A stretch of 40,021 bases of DNA, taken from NCBI GenBank assembly GCA_903870315.1, contig CAIQCJ010000022.1, positions 1-40,021 on the forward strand, in the 5' to 3' direction. The position numbers were made by a program, and so were the translations under genes. This document shows positions 18,754 to 28,329 of this stretch, piece by piece (within the stretch, counting starts at the first letter, position 1; each line of letters begins with the position of its first letter). This stretch comes from an uncultured bacterium (lineage in GTDB: Bacteria; Patescibacteriota; Minisyncoccia; Phycocordibacterales; PALSA-1337). A model generated the notes under the pieces. The model did not search any database, was not told the origin of the DNA, and was given only the letters and a program-made list of their open reading frames with translations.

Positions 18754-20028
18754 ATGTTGAAACCGCATATCGTTATACTTGGTGCTGGATTTGGTGGAAC
18801 ATATACCGCCAAGAGTTTGGCTAGATATGTTAAGAAAGGATTGATAGATGTGACGATTGTAAATAAGACCAATTATTTTTTATTCACCCCACTTCTACAT
18901 GAAGTCGCTACAGGATCACTCAGCCCTACTAGTGTTGCAGAACCATTACGTGAAGTGTTTGCTGGTACGGGGATAACTCTGTGTCAGGGTATAGTGAAAT
19001 CAGTAGATCTTGGTGAGAGGAAAGTTCGTATATCCAGTATCGGATCACAACATACATTGCCATATGATTATCTTGTTATTGCCACCGGAGCAGAGACCAA
19101 TTTCTATGGTATACCAGGTGCTGACAAATATTGCCTTCCGCTCAAGAGTCTTAGTGATGCTGTAAATATCCGTACTCGTATCATAGATTGTTTCGAAGAA
19201 GCCGTGATGTGTGATGATCCTATAGAACGTGCAAGACTTCTATCTTTTGTCGTGGTTGGTGGTGGTCCGACAGGTGTGGAGACCGTCGCAGAACTCACGG
19301 AGTTCGTGAGTGGTATCATTGATCGATATTATAAAGACAACAATTTTTGTGATCAGAAAGAAGTTAAGATAACTCTTATTCACGCTGGAGCTGAGCTTTT
19401 GCAACAATTTCACCCATCTTTACGTAAGTCAGTGCTCGACCATATCAAGACGAAAGGTGTCGACATACGCCTCAGTGCCAAAGTTACTGGGATTACCTCA
19501 CATACGCTTTCGCTTTCTGTAGAAGGTGAGGTACCTTCGAGCATACCAACATCTACGATCATCTGGGCTGCTGGAGTTAGGTCTATACCACTTGATTTTA
19601 TGGGGAAGGATGGTTCGACTAATGTGATAACATCTATTTCCACTAACGGTAGACTTAATACCGATGGGTTTGGAAGAGTCTCTGGAGATGAAAGAGCTTT
19701 TGCTCTAGGTGATACGGCTGGTACATTGCCAATGTTGGCACAGGTTGCAGTACGCCAAGCAGGTATCGTCGCGGCCAATATCATGGCTTCTATAAAGCAG
19801 AAACAGCTTTCTAAGTTCTCATACAAATCAAGCGGTAGTTTGGTGTCTATAGGAAAATGGTTTGCCGTTGGAGAAGTCTTTTCAAGAAATATCAAAGGAC
19901 GATTTGTTTGGTGGATGTGGCGTACAGTTTATCTCTTCAAATTTGCCTCGCCAAAGAAGCGTATACGTATAGTGTTTGAATGGACTCTCCAACTTTTTTT
20001 CCCGAGAGACATCACCAAACTGACATAG
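18754..20028 (+). CDS. NAD(P)/FAD-dependent oxidoreductase, type II NADH dehydrogenase (NDH-2) family
   Basis: GAGFGGTYTAKSL, VVGGGPTGVETVAEL, FALGDTAGTLPMLAQVAVRQA, C-terminal membrane-associated helices. Confidence 0.85.
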   Translation: MLKPHIVILGAGFGGTYTAKSLARYVKKGLIDVTIVNKTNYFLFTPLLHEVATGSLSPTSVAEPLREVFAGTGITLCQGIVKSVDLGERKVRISSIGSQHTLPYDYLVIATGAETNFYGIPGADKYCLPLKSLSDAVNIRTRIIDCFEEAVMCDDPIERARLLSFVVVGGGPTGVETVAELTEFVSGIIDRYYKDNNFCDQKEVKITLIHAGAELLQQFHPSLRKSVLDHIKTKGVDIRLSAKVTGITSHTLSLSVEGEVPSSIPTSTIIWAAGVRSIPLDFMGKDGSTNVITSISTNGRLNTDGFGRVSGDERAFALGDTAGTLPMLAQVAVRQAGIVAANIMASIKQKQLSKFSYKSSGSLVSIGKWFAVGEVFSRNIKGRFVWWMWRTVYLFKFASPKKRIRIVFEWTLQLFFPRDITKLT

Positions 20029-20087
20029 GCCACAAAATCTTCGACGGAGACAGTCCTATACGATTTAGAATATAGAGATAAAACAAG

Positions 20088-21992
20088 ATGACAACTAAAA
20101 TAGCGAAAAATCTACCATCACTAGCTCTTTTCGAGGAGAAGTTTTTCATGATATTCGACATGTTCTTGATCATATCGACCGGATCTTTACTTGTAGCGGA
20201 GATATTTTCATCTATGCCTTGGTTGCATCAACTCATGGCCTTTCTAGCTTTTCTTGGTATCATTCCAGTTGCCATAAGTGCTATCAAGACTCTTATAGAA
20301 AAGAAGATATCAGTGGATCTCTTGGCTTCTATAGCCCTAGCCTTTTCTTTGGTATCAAAGGAGTGGTCATCGGCGGCTTTCATCACTCTTATGTTGGCTT
20401 TTGCTAGAATATTTGATCAGATCACACAAGCTCGTGCCAAAAAGACCATACAGAGTCTTATGAAATATCATGTGGAAAATGTTCGTATACGTGTAGGTGA
20501 CAGTGTCAAAGAAATTCATATTCATGAAGTGAGACCTGGGGATCTCGTCATCGTGGAGTCAGGAGATAGAATACCAGTAGATGGTATAGTTGTCTCCGGT
20601 CAAGCTGACATAGACGAAGCTTCTCTTACTGGAGAAAGTGAACTAGTTCAGAAAAAAGCCGGTGATAAGGTATTTACCTCAACAGTAGCTGACGCTGGAT
20701 CTCTTATTGTAAGAACTGAAAAAGTTGGGTCAGACACCACTTTGGCACGTATGGTTTCTCTTGTTGAAGAGGCTAGTCGTGACAAGAATGAAGCTGAACT
20801 GGCCGCCGATAAGTTCACCCAGTGGTATATAGTTGTATCTTTGGTTGCATCTTTAGGAATGTATATATACGGGTTACCTCCAAAGATAATATTGTCCATA
20901 CTTCTAGTTGTATGTGCTGATGATATAGCTGTCGCTGTGCCGCTTGCTTATACAGCAGCTATCGCTTATGCCGCTAGGCGTGGTGTTATTGTGAAAGGTT
21001 CTAGTGCCTTCGAGCAACTTTCAAAAGTTAAATATATTCTCACAGACAAGACTGGTACATTGACTCGTGGTAAGCCGAGAGTCAAAGATGTGAAGATGTA
21101 TGGTCTCTGGACTCGTGAAGAGATTGCAAAACGTTTCGTCGGCGGCGCCGCCGAGTCCAATCACGCTGTCTCAAGAGCTATCATGGAATATGCGGCTGAA
21201 TACAAAATAAAACCACATCTTCCAGACGAGCTTGAAGAAATACCAGGACAGGGAATATCTTTCAGTCATGATGGAGATGCTATGCTTATGGGCCGTTCGT
21301 CTTTCATGGAAGCTCGAGGTTCACGTATATCTGCAGTAGTTAAAAAGGATATACAAGCTGAAAAAGATGCTGGTCGTGGTGTAGTGTGTCTCTCTATAAA
21401 TGGTGAAGTCGCCGGACTCTTATCTTATGTCGACGAACTGCGACCCCATGCAACTGCCGTTATAGCTGATACAAAAAAGGTTGGAGTAAATGAGTGGCAT
21501 ATGTTGACTGGAGACAATGAGAACGCTGCTTCTATCATCGCCCACGAACTCAATCTTCAACATTTCCATGCTAATCTGACTCCTGAAGGAAAAGTCGATT
21601 TTATACGTAGATTTGAGAAAGAACATAGCTCATCCAAGAGTGTAGTTGCTTATATAGGTGATGGTGTTAATGATGCGGCTAGTCTGGCTCTTGCGGATGT
21701 TTCTATAGCTATGGGAGCTATCGGAGCCGATGCGGCTATCGAAGCTTCTGATATCACCATTATGAAAGATCATATAGACCGTGTGCCTGAGATTATCCAT
21801 ATGGCCCAGAAAGTCCGTAAAGTTATGGTCACCAGTTTTTGGATATGGGGCATCACCAATGCTTTCGGTTTGGTTTGGGTCACTGTCGGTGTACCTGGTC
21901 TTGGCCTACTTGGCCCGGGTGGTGCTGCTACTTATAACTTTCTGACGGATTTTATACCTATAGTCAATGCATTGCGTGCAGGCAGGAAATAA
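20088..21992 (+). CDS. P-type ATPase (P1B-like, divergent)
   Basis: TGES, DKTGTLTRG, MLTGDNE, GDGVNDA present; TM4 reads CADDIAVAVPLAY instead of CPC; no N-terminal HMA domain. Confidence 0.9.
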   Translation: MTTKIAKNLPSLALFEEKFFMIFDMFLIISTGSLLVAEIFSSMPWLHQLMAFLAFLGIIPVAISAIKTLIEKKISVDLLASIALAFSLVSKEWSSAAFITLMLAFARIFDQITQARAKKTIQSLMKYHVENVRIRVGDSVKEIHIHEVRPGDLVIVESGDRIPVDGIVVSGQADIDEASLTGESELVQKKAGDKVFTSTVADAGSLIVRTEKVGSDTTLARMVSLVEEASRDKNEAELAADKFTQWYIVVSLVASLGMYIYGLPPKIILSILLVVCADDIAVAVPLAYTAAIAYAARRGVIVKGSSAFEQLSKVKYILTDKTGTLTRGKPRVKDVKMYGLWTREEIAKRFVGGAAESNHAVSRAIMEYAAEYKIKPHLPDELEEIPGQGISFSHDGDAMLMGRSSFMEARGSRISAVVKKDIQAEKDAGRGVVCLSINGEVAGLLSYVDELRPHATAVIADTKKVGVNEWHMLTGDNENAASIIAHELNLQHFHANLTPEGKVDFIRRFEKEHSSSKSVVAYIGDGVNDAASLALADVSIAMGAIGADAAIEASDITIMKDHIDRVPEIIHMAQKVRKVMVTSFWIWGITNAFGLVWVTVGVPGLGLLGPGGAATYNFLTDFIPIVNALRAGRK

Positions 21993-22072
21993 TCCCGTAT
22001 CATCAAAGTCTTGATCTTCACTAATATTACTCGCCATAGCTTAACAGCCTATATATCCGTTATAATACACAG

Positions 22073-23803
22073 GTGATAAATCAAAAAGAAATTACCGAGC
22101 TTACCGGTTGTGAGGTGGATGTATTTCCACAGACTCTTTACAATGTCTCGCACGATGCGAGTATATTCGAGGTCAAGCCAGAGGCTTTTGTGCATCCGAA
22201 AGATATAGCAAGTCTTTGTAAACTGGTTCAATATGTCAGCACTCATTCTGATGAATCTGGTCATGGGGATATTGGCTTTGGACGTAATGGTGGGATGAAT
22301 ATAACCGCACGTTCAGCTGGTACAGACATGGGTGGTGGACCACTTGGTCAGTCTATCATTGTTGATTTCACCAAATATTTCAACCACATAAAAGAGGTTG
22401 GAGATGGTTATGCGGTGGTTGAGCCCGGTGTTTACTATCGCGATTTTGATAAGGAGACTTTGGCTCATGGCGGTCAAATATTGCCGAGTTACCCAGCTTC
22501 ACGCGAGCTTTGTACTGTTGGTGGTATGACGGCTAATAATTCCGGTGGCGAGAAGACTCTTACATATGGTAAAACTGAGAAATATATTCGCAGATTGAAG
22601 ATGGTTCTGGCTGATGGTAAGGAATATGAATTCAAACCTCTTACATTGATGGAACTCGAACAGCAGAAAGGTATGCCAAATCTCCAAAGCGATATATATC
22701 ATAAGATGTATGAACTCATAACGACGAATCGTGATATTTTGGAAAAGGCTCGACCAGAAGTATCCAAGAATTCTTGCGGATATTATCTTTGGAATGTTAT
22801 GTATGACAGGCCAATCCTAAATGGAGAAAAATCCGTAAACACCGAGAAAGTTTTCGATCTAACTAAGATGATAGTAGGCTCACAGGGAACTCTGGGTCTT
22901 GTAACAGAGGTCGAGTTTGGTCTGGTTAAACCAAATCCACATTCACGTCTTCTGGTAGTTTTCTTGAAGGATATGAAAAGCCTTGGTCGTGTCGCCTCTG
23001 AGATTATGAAATTCAAACCTGAGAGCTTCGAATCATATGATGATCATACTTTTCGTGTGGCTGTAAAATTCTTACCATCTCTTATCAAACAGTTGAAGGG
23101 GAATGTCTTCAGGCTGGCTATAGGATTCTTGCCAGAGCTTTGGGCTGTTATCCGTGGTGGTGTGCCGAAGATGGTTCTTATGGCGGAGTTCACAGCTACA
23201 ACTGCCGGTGGTGCATTATACGAGGCTATGCAAGCTGAAAAGGCCTTGGCTGAACTATCAGAAGCAGGAGTATTCAGTCATAAGATACGCACAGAAGTCA
23301 CACGTTCAGCCTCAGCTACTGATAAATATTGGGTTATACGTCGTGAGAGTTTCAATATGCTCCGTAAACACTCTGGTAAGCTTAGAACAGCACCTTTCAT
23401 AGATGATTTTGTGGTTAAACCAGAACATCTATCAGAATTCTTACCACAATTATACGATATCCTAGACCAATACAGGCTGACTTATACTATCGCTGGCCAC
23501 GTAGGAGATGGTAATTTTCATATCATACCGCTCATGGATCTACGTGAGCCAAAAGCCCACAAGATTATAGAAGATTTGTCTGTACGTGTTTATAAGCTCG
23601 TCCACAAGTTTGGTGGTTCGATAACTGGTGAGCACAACGACGGCATCATCCGTACACCTTTTGTAAAGATGCAATATGGTGAAGAAGTTTATGCTCTATT
23701 TGAACAAACAAAGAAGATTTGGGATCCAAAGGGAATATTCAATCCAGGAAAGAAGGTTGGCGGGACCCTCGAATACGCTTTCGAGCATATAGTAAATAGT
23801 TAG
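22073..23803 (+). CDS. FAD-binding oxidoreductase (GlcD / D-lactate dehydrogenase-like)
   Basis: FAD-binding type-4 features (GGMTANNSGGEKTLTYGKT) and C-terminal GHVGDGNFH, WDPKGIFNPGKK; GTG start. Confidence 0.87.
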   Translation: MINQKEITELTGCEVDVFPQTLYNVSHDASIFEVKPEAFVHPKDIASLCKLVQYVSTHSDESGHGDIGFGRNGGMNITARSAGTDMGGGPLGQSIIVDFTKYFNHIKEVGDGYAVVEPGVYYRDFDKETLAHGGQILPSYPASRELCTVGGMTANNSGGEKTLTYGKTEKYIRRLKMVLADGKEYEFKPLTLMELEQQKGMPNLQSDIYHKMYELITTNRDILEKARPEVSKNSCGYYLWNVMYDRPILNGEKSVNTEKVFDLTKMIVGSQGTLGLVTEVEFGLVKPNPHSRLLVVFLKDMKSLGRVASEIMKFKPESFESYDDHTFRVAVKFLPSLIKQLKGNVFRLAIGFLPELWAVIRGGVPKMVLMAEFTATTAGGALYEAMQAEKALAELSEAGVFSHKIRTEVTRSASATDKYWVIRRESFNMLRKHSGKLRTAPFIDDFVVKPEHLSEFLPQLYDILDQYRLTYTIAGHVGDGNFHIIPLMDLREPKAHKIIEDLSVRVYKLVHKFGGSITGEHNDGIIRTPFVKMQYGEEVYALFEQTKKIWDPKGIFNPGKKVGGTLEYAFEHIVNS

Positions 23804-23890
23804 TATCTTTTCTGGGGCACATATAAAGGAAACCACCTTATCTGGACTTCATAGCACCAGAATGCTCTTTCTGCTAGTATATACTTACAT

Positions 23891-24700
23891 ATGCCTACAG
23901 CTATATCAGTCAAGAATATAACAAAAAAGTTCAATCATACCTTGGTTGCTGTCGATGGCATCTCTTTTGAAGTTGAGGCTGGTAGCACATTTGCTTTTCT
24001 AGGCCCCAACGGAGCCGGTAAAACCACGACGATCAAGATGCTGACGACACTTATATCTCCAACATCTGGTTCTATAACTGTTAACGGATTCGATCCAACT
24101 AAAGACGCTAAGAAAGTTAGGAAATCTTTTGGTATAGTCTTTCAAGATCCAAGTCTCGATGATGAGTTGACTGCTTATGAAAATATGTTTTTTCATGCTG
24201 GTCTCTATGGTGTGCCAAGGAAGGATACCCCAGCCAAGATAAAGGAGATGTTAGGATTCGTCGAACTTTGGGACCGTAAAGATGATCTGGTGAAGAAATT
24301 TTCTGGTGGTATGAAGCGTCGTTTGGAGATCGCGCGTGGTCTACTACATACTCCTGCAATACTTTTCCTTGATGAACCTACTGTCGGCCTTGATCCACAG
24401 ACACGCAATCATATTTGGGAATATATCAAAAAACTCAACAAAGAACGTGGTCTGACAGTATTTTTCACAACGCACTATATGGATGAAGTAGAGCGCATAG
24501 CCGACAGGGTTGCTATCATAGATAATGGCAAGATAATAGCAAATGATACCGCAGCGAACATAATAGCGAACTCTGGTACAAAGTCGCTCGAAGAAGCTTT
24601 TATAAAGATGACTGGTCACATTATACGCGTTGATGAAGCGACTGCGGCCGATGCTTTTCGTAAGATGGCAGCTATGCATCAAGGCAAAAACCGTAGGTAA
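23891..24700 (+). CDS. ABC transporter ATP-binding protein (DrrA-like)
   Basis: GPNGAGKTTTIKML, FSGGMKRRLEIARGL, DEPTVGLDP. Confidence 0.93.
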   Translation: MPTAISVKNITKKFNHTLVAVDGISFEVEAGSTFAFLGPNGAGKTTTIKMLTTLISPTSGSITVNGFDPTKDAKKVRKSFGIVFQDPSLDDELTAYENMFFHAGLYGVPRKDTPAKIKEMLGFVELWDRKDDLVKKFSGGMKRRLEIARGLLHTPAILFLDEPTVGLDPQTRNHIWEYIKKLNKERGLTVFFTTHYMDEVERIADRVAIIDNGKIIANDTAANIIANSGTKSLEEAFIKMTGHIIRVDEATAADAFRKMAAMHQGKNRR

Positions 24701-24711
24701 TCTATTCAAAC

Positions 24712-25467
24712 ATGAAATCAAATTTCTTATACGTCATATATATCCTTTGGCTTCGCCAAATAAAGCGCTATTTTCGTTCTCGTGCACGCATGGTAGGCTC
24801 TCTTGGTCAGCCTATTTTGTTTCTAGTAGCACTCGGATATGGACTCGGTCCTACATTTGCAAAAGCTGGTGGAGGTAACTATATCCAATTCCTCGCACCA
24901 GGCGTTATCGCTATGGGTATTCTCTTTACGGCCGTTTTTTCTGGTATTGAGGTTATCTGGGATCGTCAATTCGGTTTCTTGAAGGAGACTCTAGTCGCTC
25001 CAGTAAGTCGCTTTTCTGTAATGTTAGGTAGAACCTTGGGCGGTGCTACCGTCGCCTTACTTCAAGGAGTAATTGTTTTGTGTATATCCTTGTTTGTAGG
25101 ATTCCATCCCGTCTTTGTATCGATTCCTCTAGCAATCCTTTTCATGTTTGGTATCGCCATCGTCTTTACCGCACTCGGTACAGGTATTGCATCAGTACTT
25201 GAAGACATGCAAGGGTTCCAGCTTATAATGAACTTCGTAGTCATGCCTACATTTTTCCTTTCTGGTGCACTTTTTCCATTGGAAGGAGTAATAGGTTTTA
25301 TTGCACGCTTCAATCCTTTGACTTATGGTATCGATGGTATTCGCGCTACTCTCATAGGTGTCAGCACTATGCCAGGAGGACTTTGGCTCGACGGCGGCGT
25401 ATTGATCGCTATATCTGCTATTTTTCTAGCCACAGGTGCCTGGTTGTTCTCTAGAATACAGGTGTAA
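24712..25467 (+). CDS. ABC-2 type transporter permease (DrrB-like)
   Basis: Six-TM permease following the DrrA-like ATPase; FFLSGALFPLEG motif. Confidence 0.9.
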   Translation: MKSNFLYVIYILWLRQIKRYFRSRARMVGSLGQPILFLVALGYGLGPTFAKAGGGNYIQFLAPGVIAMGILFTAVFSGIEVIWDRQFGFLKETLVAPVSRFSVMLGRTLGGATVALLQGVIVLCISLFVGFHPVFVSIPLAILFMFGIAIVFTALGTGIASVLEDMQGFQLIMNFVVMPTFFLSGALFPLEGVIGFIARFNPLTYGIDGIRATLIGVSTMPGGLWLDGGVLIAISAIFLATGAWLFSRIQV

Positions 25468-25484
25468 ATGACCAGATATCTTGG

Positions 25485-26240
25485 CTACCAAGGATACTTC
25501 TCTCCATTGAACCAAAATTGTCCAGTCTCGGGTTTAGAGATAGCAAGCCTATAGATATTTTCCGCGGCTTGTTCAGGGGTTATGTTAGCATCGTCACCAC
25601 CCATGGCGGTTCTGACCCAGCCTGGATGTACTGAAGAGACGGTTATGAAGTTTGGTGCGGAGTCGGCGGTGTTGGCAACACCAGAATTCGCCGTAGCTTC
25701 ATGTCTCATCCTCATAGCCAATGTGCGCATGTACATATTAAGCGCGCATTTTGAGATCTTGTAAGCGGGATAATGGAAAGGGAAATGTGAAGTCTTAGCA
25801 TCTTGTATATCTGTATCGGTGAGCGAGCCAGCAGAAGAGGCGAGACTGACGATGTGTCCATAATTATTTACGATTGGGATTATATGTTCTGTGAAATCTA
25901 TGGTTCCAATCAGATTTACTTCCAATGTTTTACGTAGCTTATCCACGATTACATGAGTTTCATCGTCGTCGAATAGTGCGCCGGCATTGTTTATGAGAAT
26001 GTCTATGACCTGACCATTTGACTGGCCAGACTTCTCACAAGCCCTTGCGATGTTAGCACAACATTGGTCTATAGATTCTGGTGATGCTAGATCCAATTGG
26101 TGAACTGCCATATTTTGATGCACGAAATCGACCTTACCAGTCATTGAAGTACCGATAACCCCGTAACCCTCTTTGAGAAATTTTTCTGCAAGCGCTCGTC
26201 CGATGCCGCGCCCAACTCCAGTAATGAGAACTGTTTTCAT
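25485..26240 (-). CDS. Short-chain dehydrogenase/reductase
   Basis: TGVGRGIGRALAEKF, NNAG, YPAYKISK (YxxxK), HPGWVRTAMGG. Confidence 0.92.
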   Translation of the reverse strand: MKTVLITGVGRGIGRALAEKFLKEGYGVIGTSMTGKVDFVHQNMAVHQLDLASPESIDQCCANIARACEKSGQSNGQVIDILINNAGALFDDDETHVIVDKLRKTLEVNLIGTIDFTEHIIPIVNNYGHIVSLASSAGSLTDTDIQDAKTSHFPFHYPAYKISKCALNMYMRTLAMRMRHEATANSGVANTADSAPNFITVSSVHPGWVRTAMGGDDANITPEQAAENIYRLAISKPETGQFWFNGEKYPW

Positions 26241-26299
26241 TACTGAATTATATCATGAAATAATTCAGTAATCTTATGTTCCTATTACAACGAACATAC

Positions 26300-27526
26300 T
26301 TACTCGTATCTCAGCGCCTCTATCGGGTTCAATCCTGAAGCTTTTCGTGCTGGATAATAACCGAAAGCTATACCTATAAAAGCCGAGACACCGAAAGCCA
26401 AAAAAACAGATGATGTAGATATAGAAGCCTGTAAGATTCCCAGAGTCGTTACAGTGTATGAGACCAACCAACCCAGAGCGACTCCAATACCTCCACCTAT
26501 GACTGTTAGAGCCACGGCCTCAATGATGAATTGGATGTTGATATCATGGCGCTTGGCACCAATAGCCTTACGAAGACCTATCTCACGGGTGCGTTCTGTG
26601 ACAGTGGTTAGCATCATATTCATAATACCAATACCACCAACGACTAGAGATATACCAGCTACCGCTCCCAGAAGTATAGTAAATGTACCAGTCACACTAG
26701 AGGCCGCAGAAACTATAGAGGCTTGGTTCATGACATTGAAGTCTGCTTGTGTCGGATCGCTGATGTTGTGTCGTTGTAAGAGTAGATCTGTAATATCAGT
26801 TTGTAATTGAGTCATGATATCTGGAGAAGTAGCCGATACACTGAGTGTAGTTAGATAAGTAGTCTTTCCAAGAAGAAAGAGTTGTGCATCCTGAAGTGGT
26901 ATATATATAGCGTCATCCTGGTTGCTAAATCCACTAGACCCCTTGGATACTGTCACACCGACAACTATAAAAGGCATGCCTTTTATAGCTATTGTTTGAC
27001 CTACTGGCTCTGTGCCAGTAGCGAAAAGATCGCTGGCTGTAGTCGGTCCTATGACAGCCACTCTTGAGAGATTTTTCCCATCAGCATCTGTTATGAAATT
27101 ACCATCATTGACTTGGATGTTATGGACGTCAGTATAAGCAGAAGTAACCCCGGTCACTGTAGTGTTTGTATTTGTACCTTTGGATGTGACTTGATAACGT
27201 CCAGCGACCTCAGGAGATATGTTGGCTATGTTGGATATCTGATTTGATATAGCTGTAGCATCATCTGGAGTTAATGTCTGCGCATTGCCACGTCCACCAG
27301 AAGCACTATAACCGAAAGATCTCTGTGCCCCAGGCATTATCATTATCAAGTTAGAGCCAAGTGATTGGATATTTGCTTGTATGGATCCTTGAGCTCCTTG
27401 ACCTATAGCCACCATAATTATGACAGAGCTGATACCTATGATAATACCAAGCATAGTAAGAGACGTGCGCACCTTGTTGGCGGTCAAAGCTGAGAATGTC
27501 TCGTGTAATATATCGCGTGTTGTCAT
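26300..27526 (-). CDS. MacB-type ABC transporter permease (second system)
   Basis: RTSLTMLGIIIGISSVIIMVAIGQGAQ ... VGGIGIMNMMLTTVTERTREIGLRKAIGA ... PIEALRYE; paralog of 16685-17929. Confidence 0.93.
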   Translation of the reverse strand: MTTRDILHETFSALTANKVRTSLTMLGIIIGISSVIIMVAIGQGAQGSIQANIQSLGSNLIMIMPGAQRSFGYSASGGRGNAQTLTPDDATAISNQISNIANISPEVAGRYQVTSKGTNTNTTVTGVTSAYTDVHNIQVNDGNFITDADGKNLSRVAVIGPTTASDLFATGTEPVGQTIAIKGMPFIVVGVTVSKGSSGFSNQDDAIYIPLQDAQLFLLGKTTYLTTLSVSATSPDIMTQLQTDITDLLLQRHNISDPTQADFNVMNQASIVSAASSVTGTFTILLGAVAGISLVVGGIGIMNMMLTTVTERTREIGLRKAIGAKRHDINIQFIIEAVALTVIGGGIGVALGWLVSYTVTTLGILQASISTSSVFLAFGVSAFIGIAFGYYPARKASGLNPIEALRYE

Positions 27527-27587
27527 ATTTTGTATTAAGTATTATGGTTTATAGATGATAGATCTTGATTCATAACGATGAACATCT

Positions 27588-28307
27588 TCAAGATTTTCTC
27601 TTACCATCATTTATAATCCTTTTGTCATGGCTACGACCATCTTCCAATATCAAACCGTCTTTTATATATATTATACGATCGGCGTGTTCAGCCACCTCAC
27701 GTTCATGGGTGATGAGAACGATTGTCCTCTTGAACTCTCTGTTTAGTTTTTGGAATGTACCGAGCACGATATCTCCAGTATGAGAATCCAGGTTTCCAGT
27801 CGGCTCGTCTGCCAAGATGAGGGAGGGGTCATTTACTAGAGCTCTCGCTATAGCTACACGCTGGATTTGTCCACCAGAGAGTTGATTAGACATATGGTTA
27901 TAACGATCTTCATCCAAGCCAGCGCTAGCCAGAGCTTCTCGAGCATGTTTGATGCGCTTTTCTTCTGGAACCTCTGCGTATATGAGTGGCAACATGACGT
28001 TGCGTAGAGCTGTGGCACGTGGAAGGAGGTTGAAGGATTGAAATACGAAGCCTATACGATTGCGACGTATGTCGGCCAGCTCATCATCTGATAGGGTAGA
28101 GACATCATGTTTATCTAGATGGTATGTTCCAGAAGTGGGTGTATCTAGAGCACCCAATATATGCATGAGTGTAGATTTACCACTTCCAGAAGGTCCCATG
28201 ATGGCAACGAATTCTCCATCTTGTATGGTAAATGAAACTCCGCGCAGGGCATGTGTCTCATTGTCACCATTCTTGTATGTCTTTGTTATATTTTTTATTT
28301 CTATCAT
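27588..28307 (-). CDS. MacB-type ABC transporter ATP-binding protein (second system)
   Basis: [41 protein letters not shown]; likely start [14 protein letters not shown] at 28307 rather than the track's 28418. Confidence 0.93.
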   Translation of the reverse strand: MIEIKNITKTYKNGDNETHALRGVSFTIQDGEFVAIMGPSGSGKSTLMHILGALDTPTSGTYHLDKHDVSTLSDDELADIRRNRIGFVFQSFNLLPRATALRNVMLPLIYAEVPEEKRIKHAREALASAGLDEDRYNHMSNQLSGGQIQRVAIARALVNDPSLILADEPTGNLDSHTGDIVLGTFQKLNREFKRTIVLITHEREVAEHADRIIYIKDGLILEDGRSHDKRIINDGKRKS

Positions 28308-28329
28308 CTTATTTATCTTCGGTTGTACT

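Noticed and set aside
21140-21153. CGGCGGCGCCGCCG palindrome in the P-type ATPase gene
   Set aside because: Short GC-rich coding palindrome (VGGAAE), plausible by codon composition alone.
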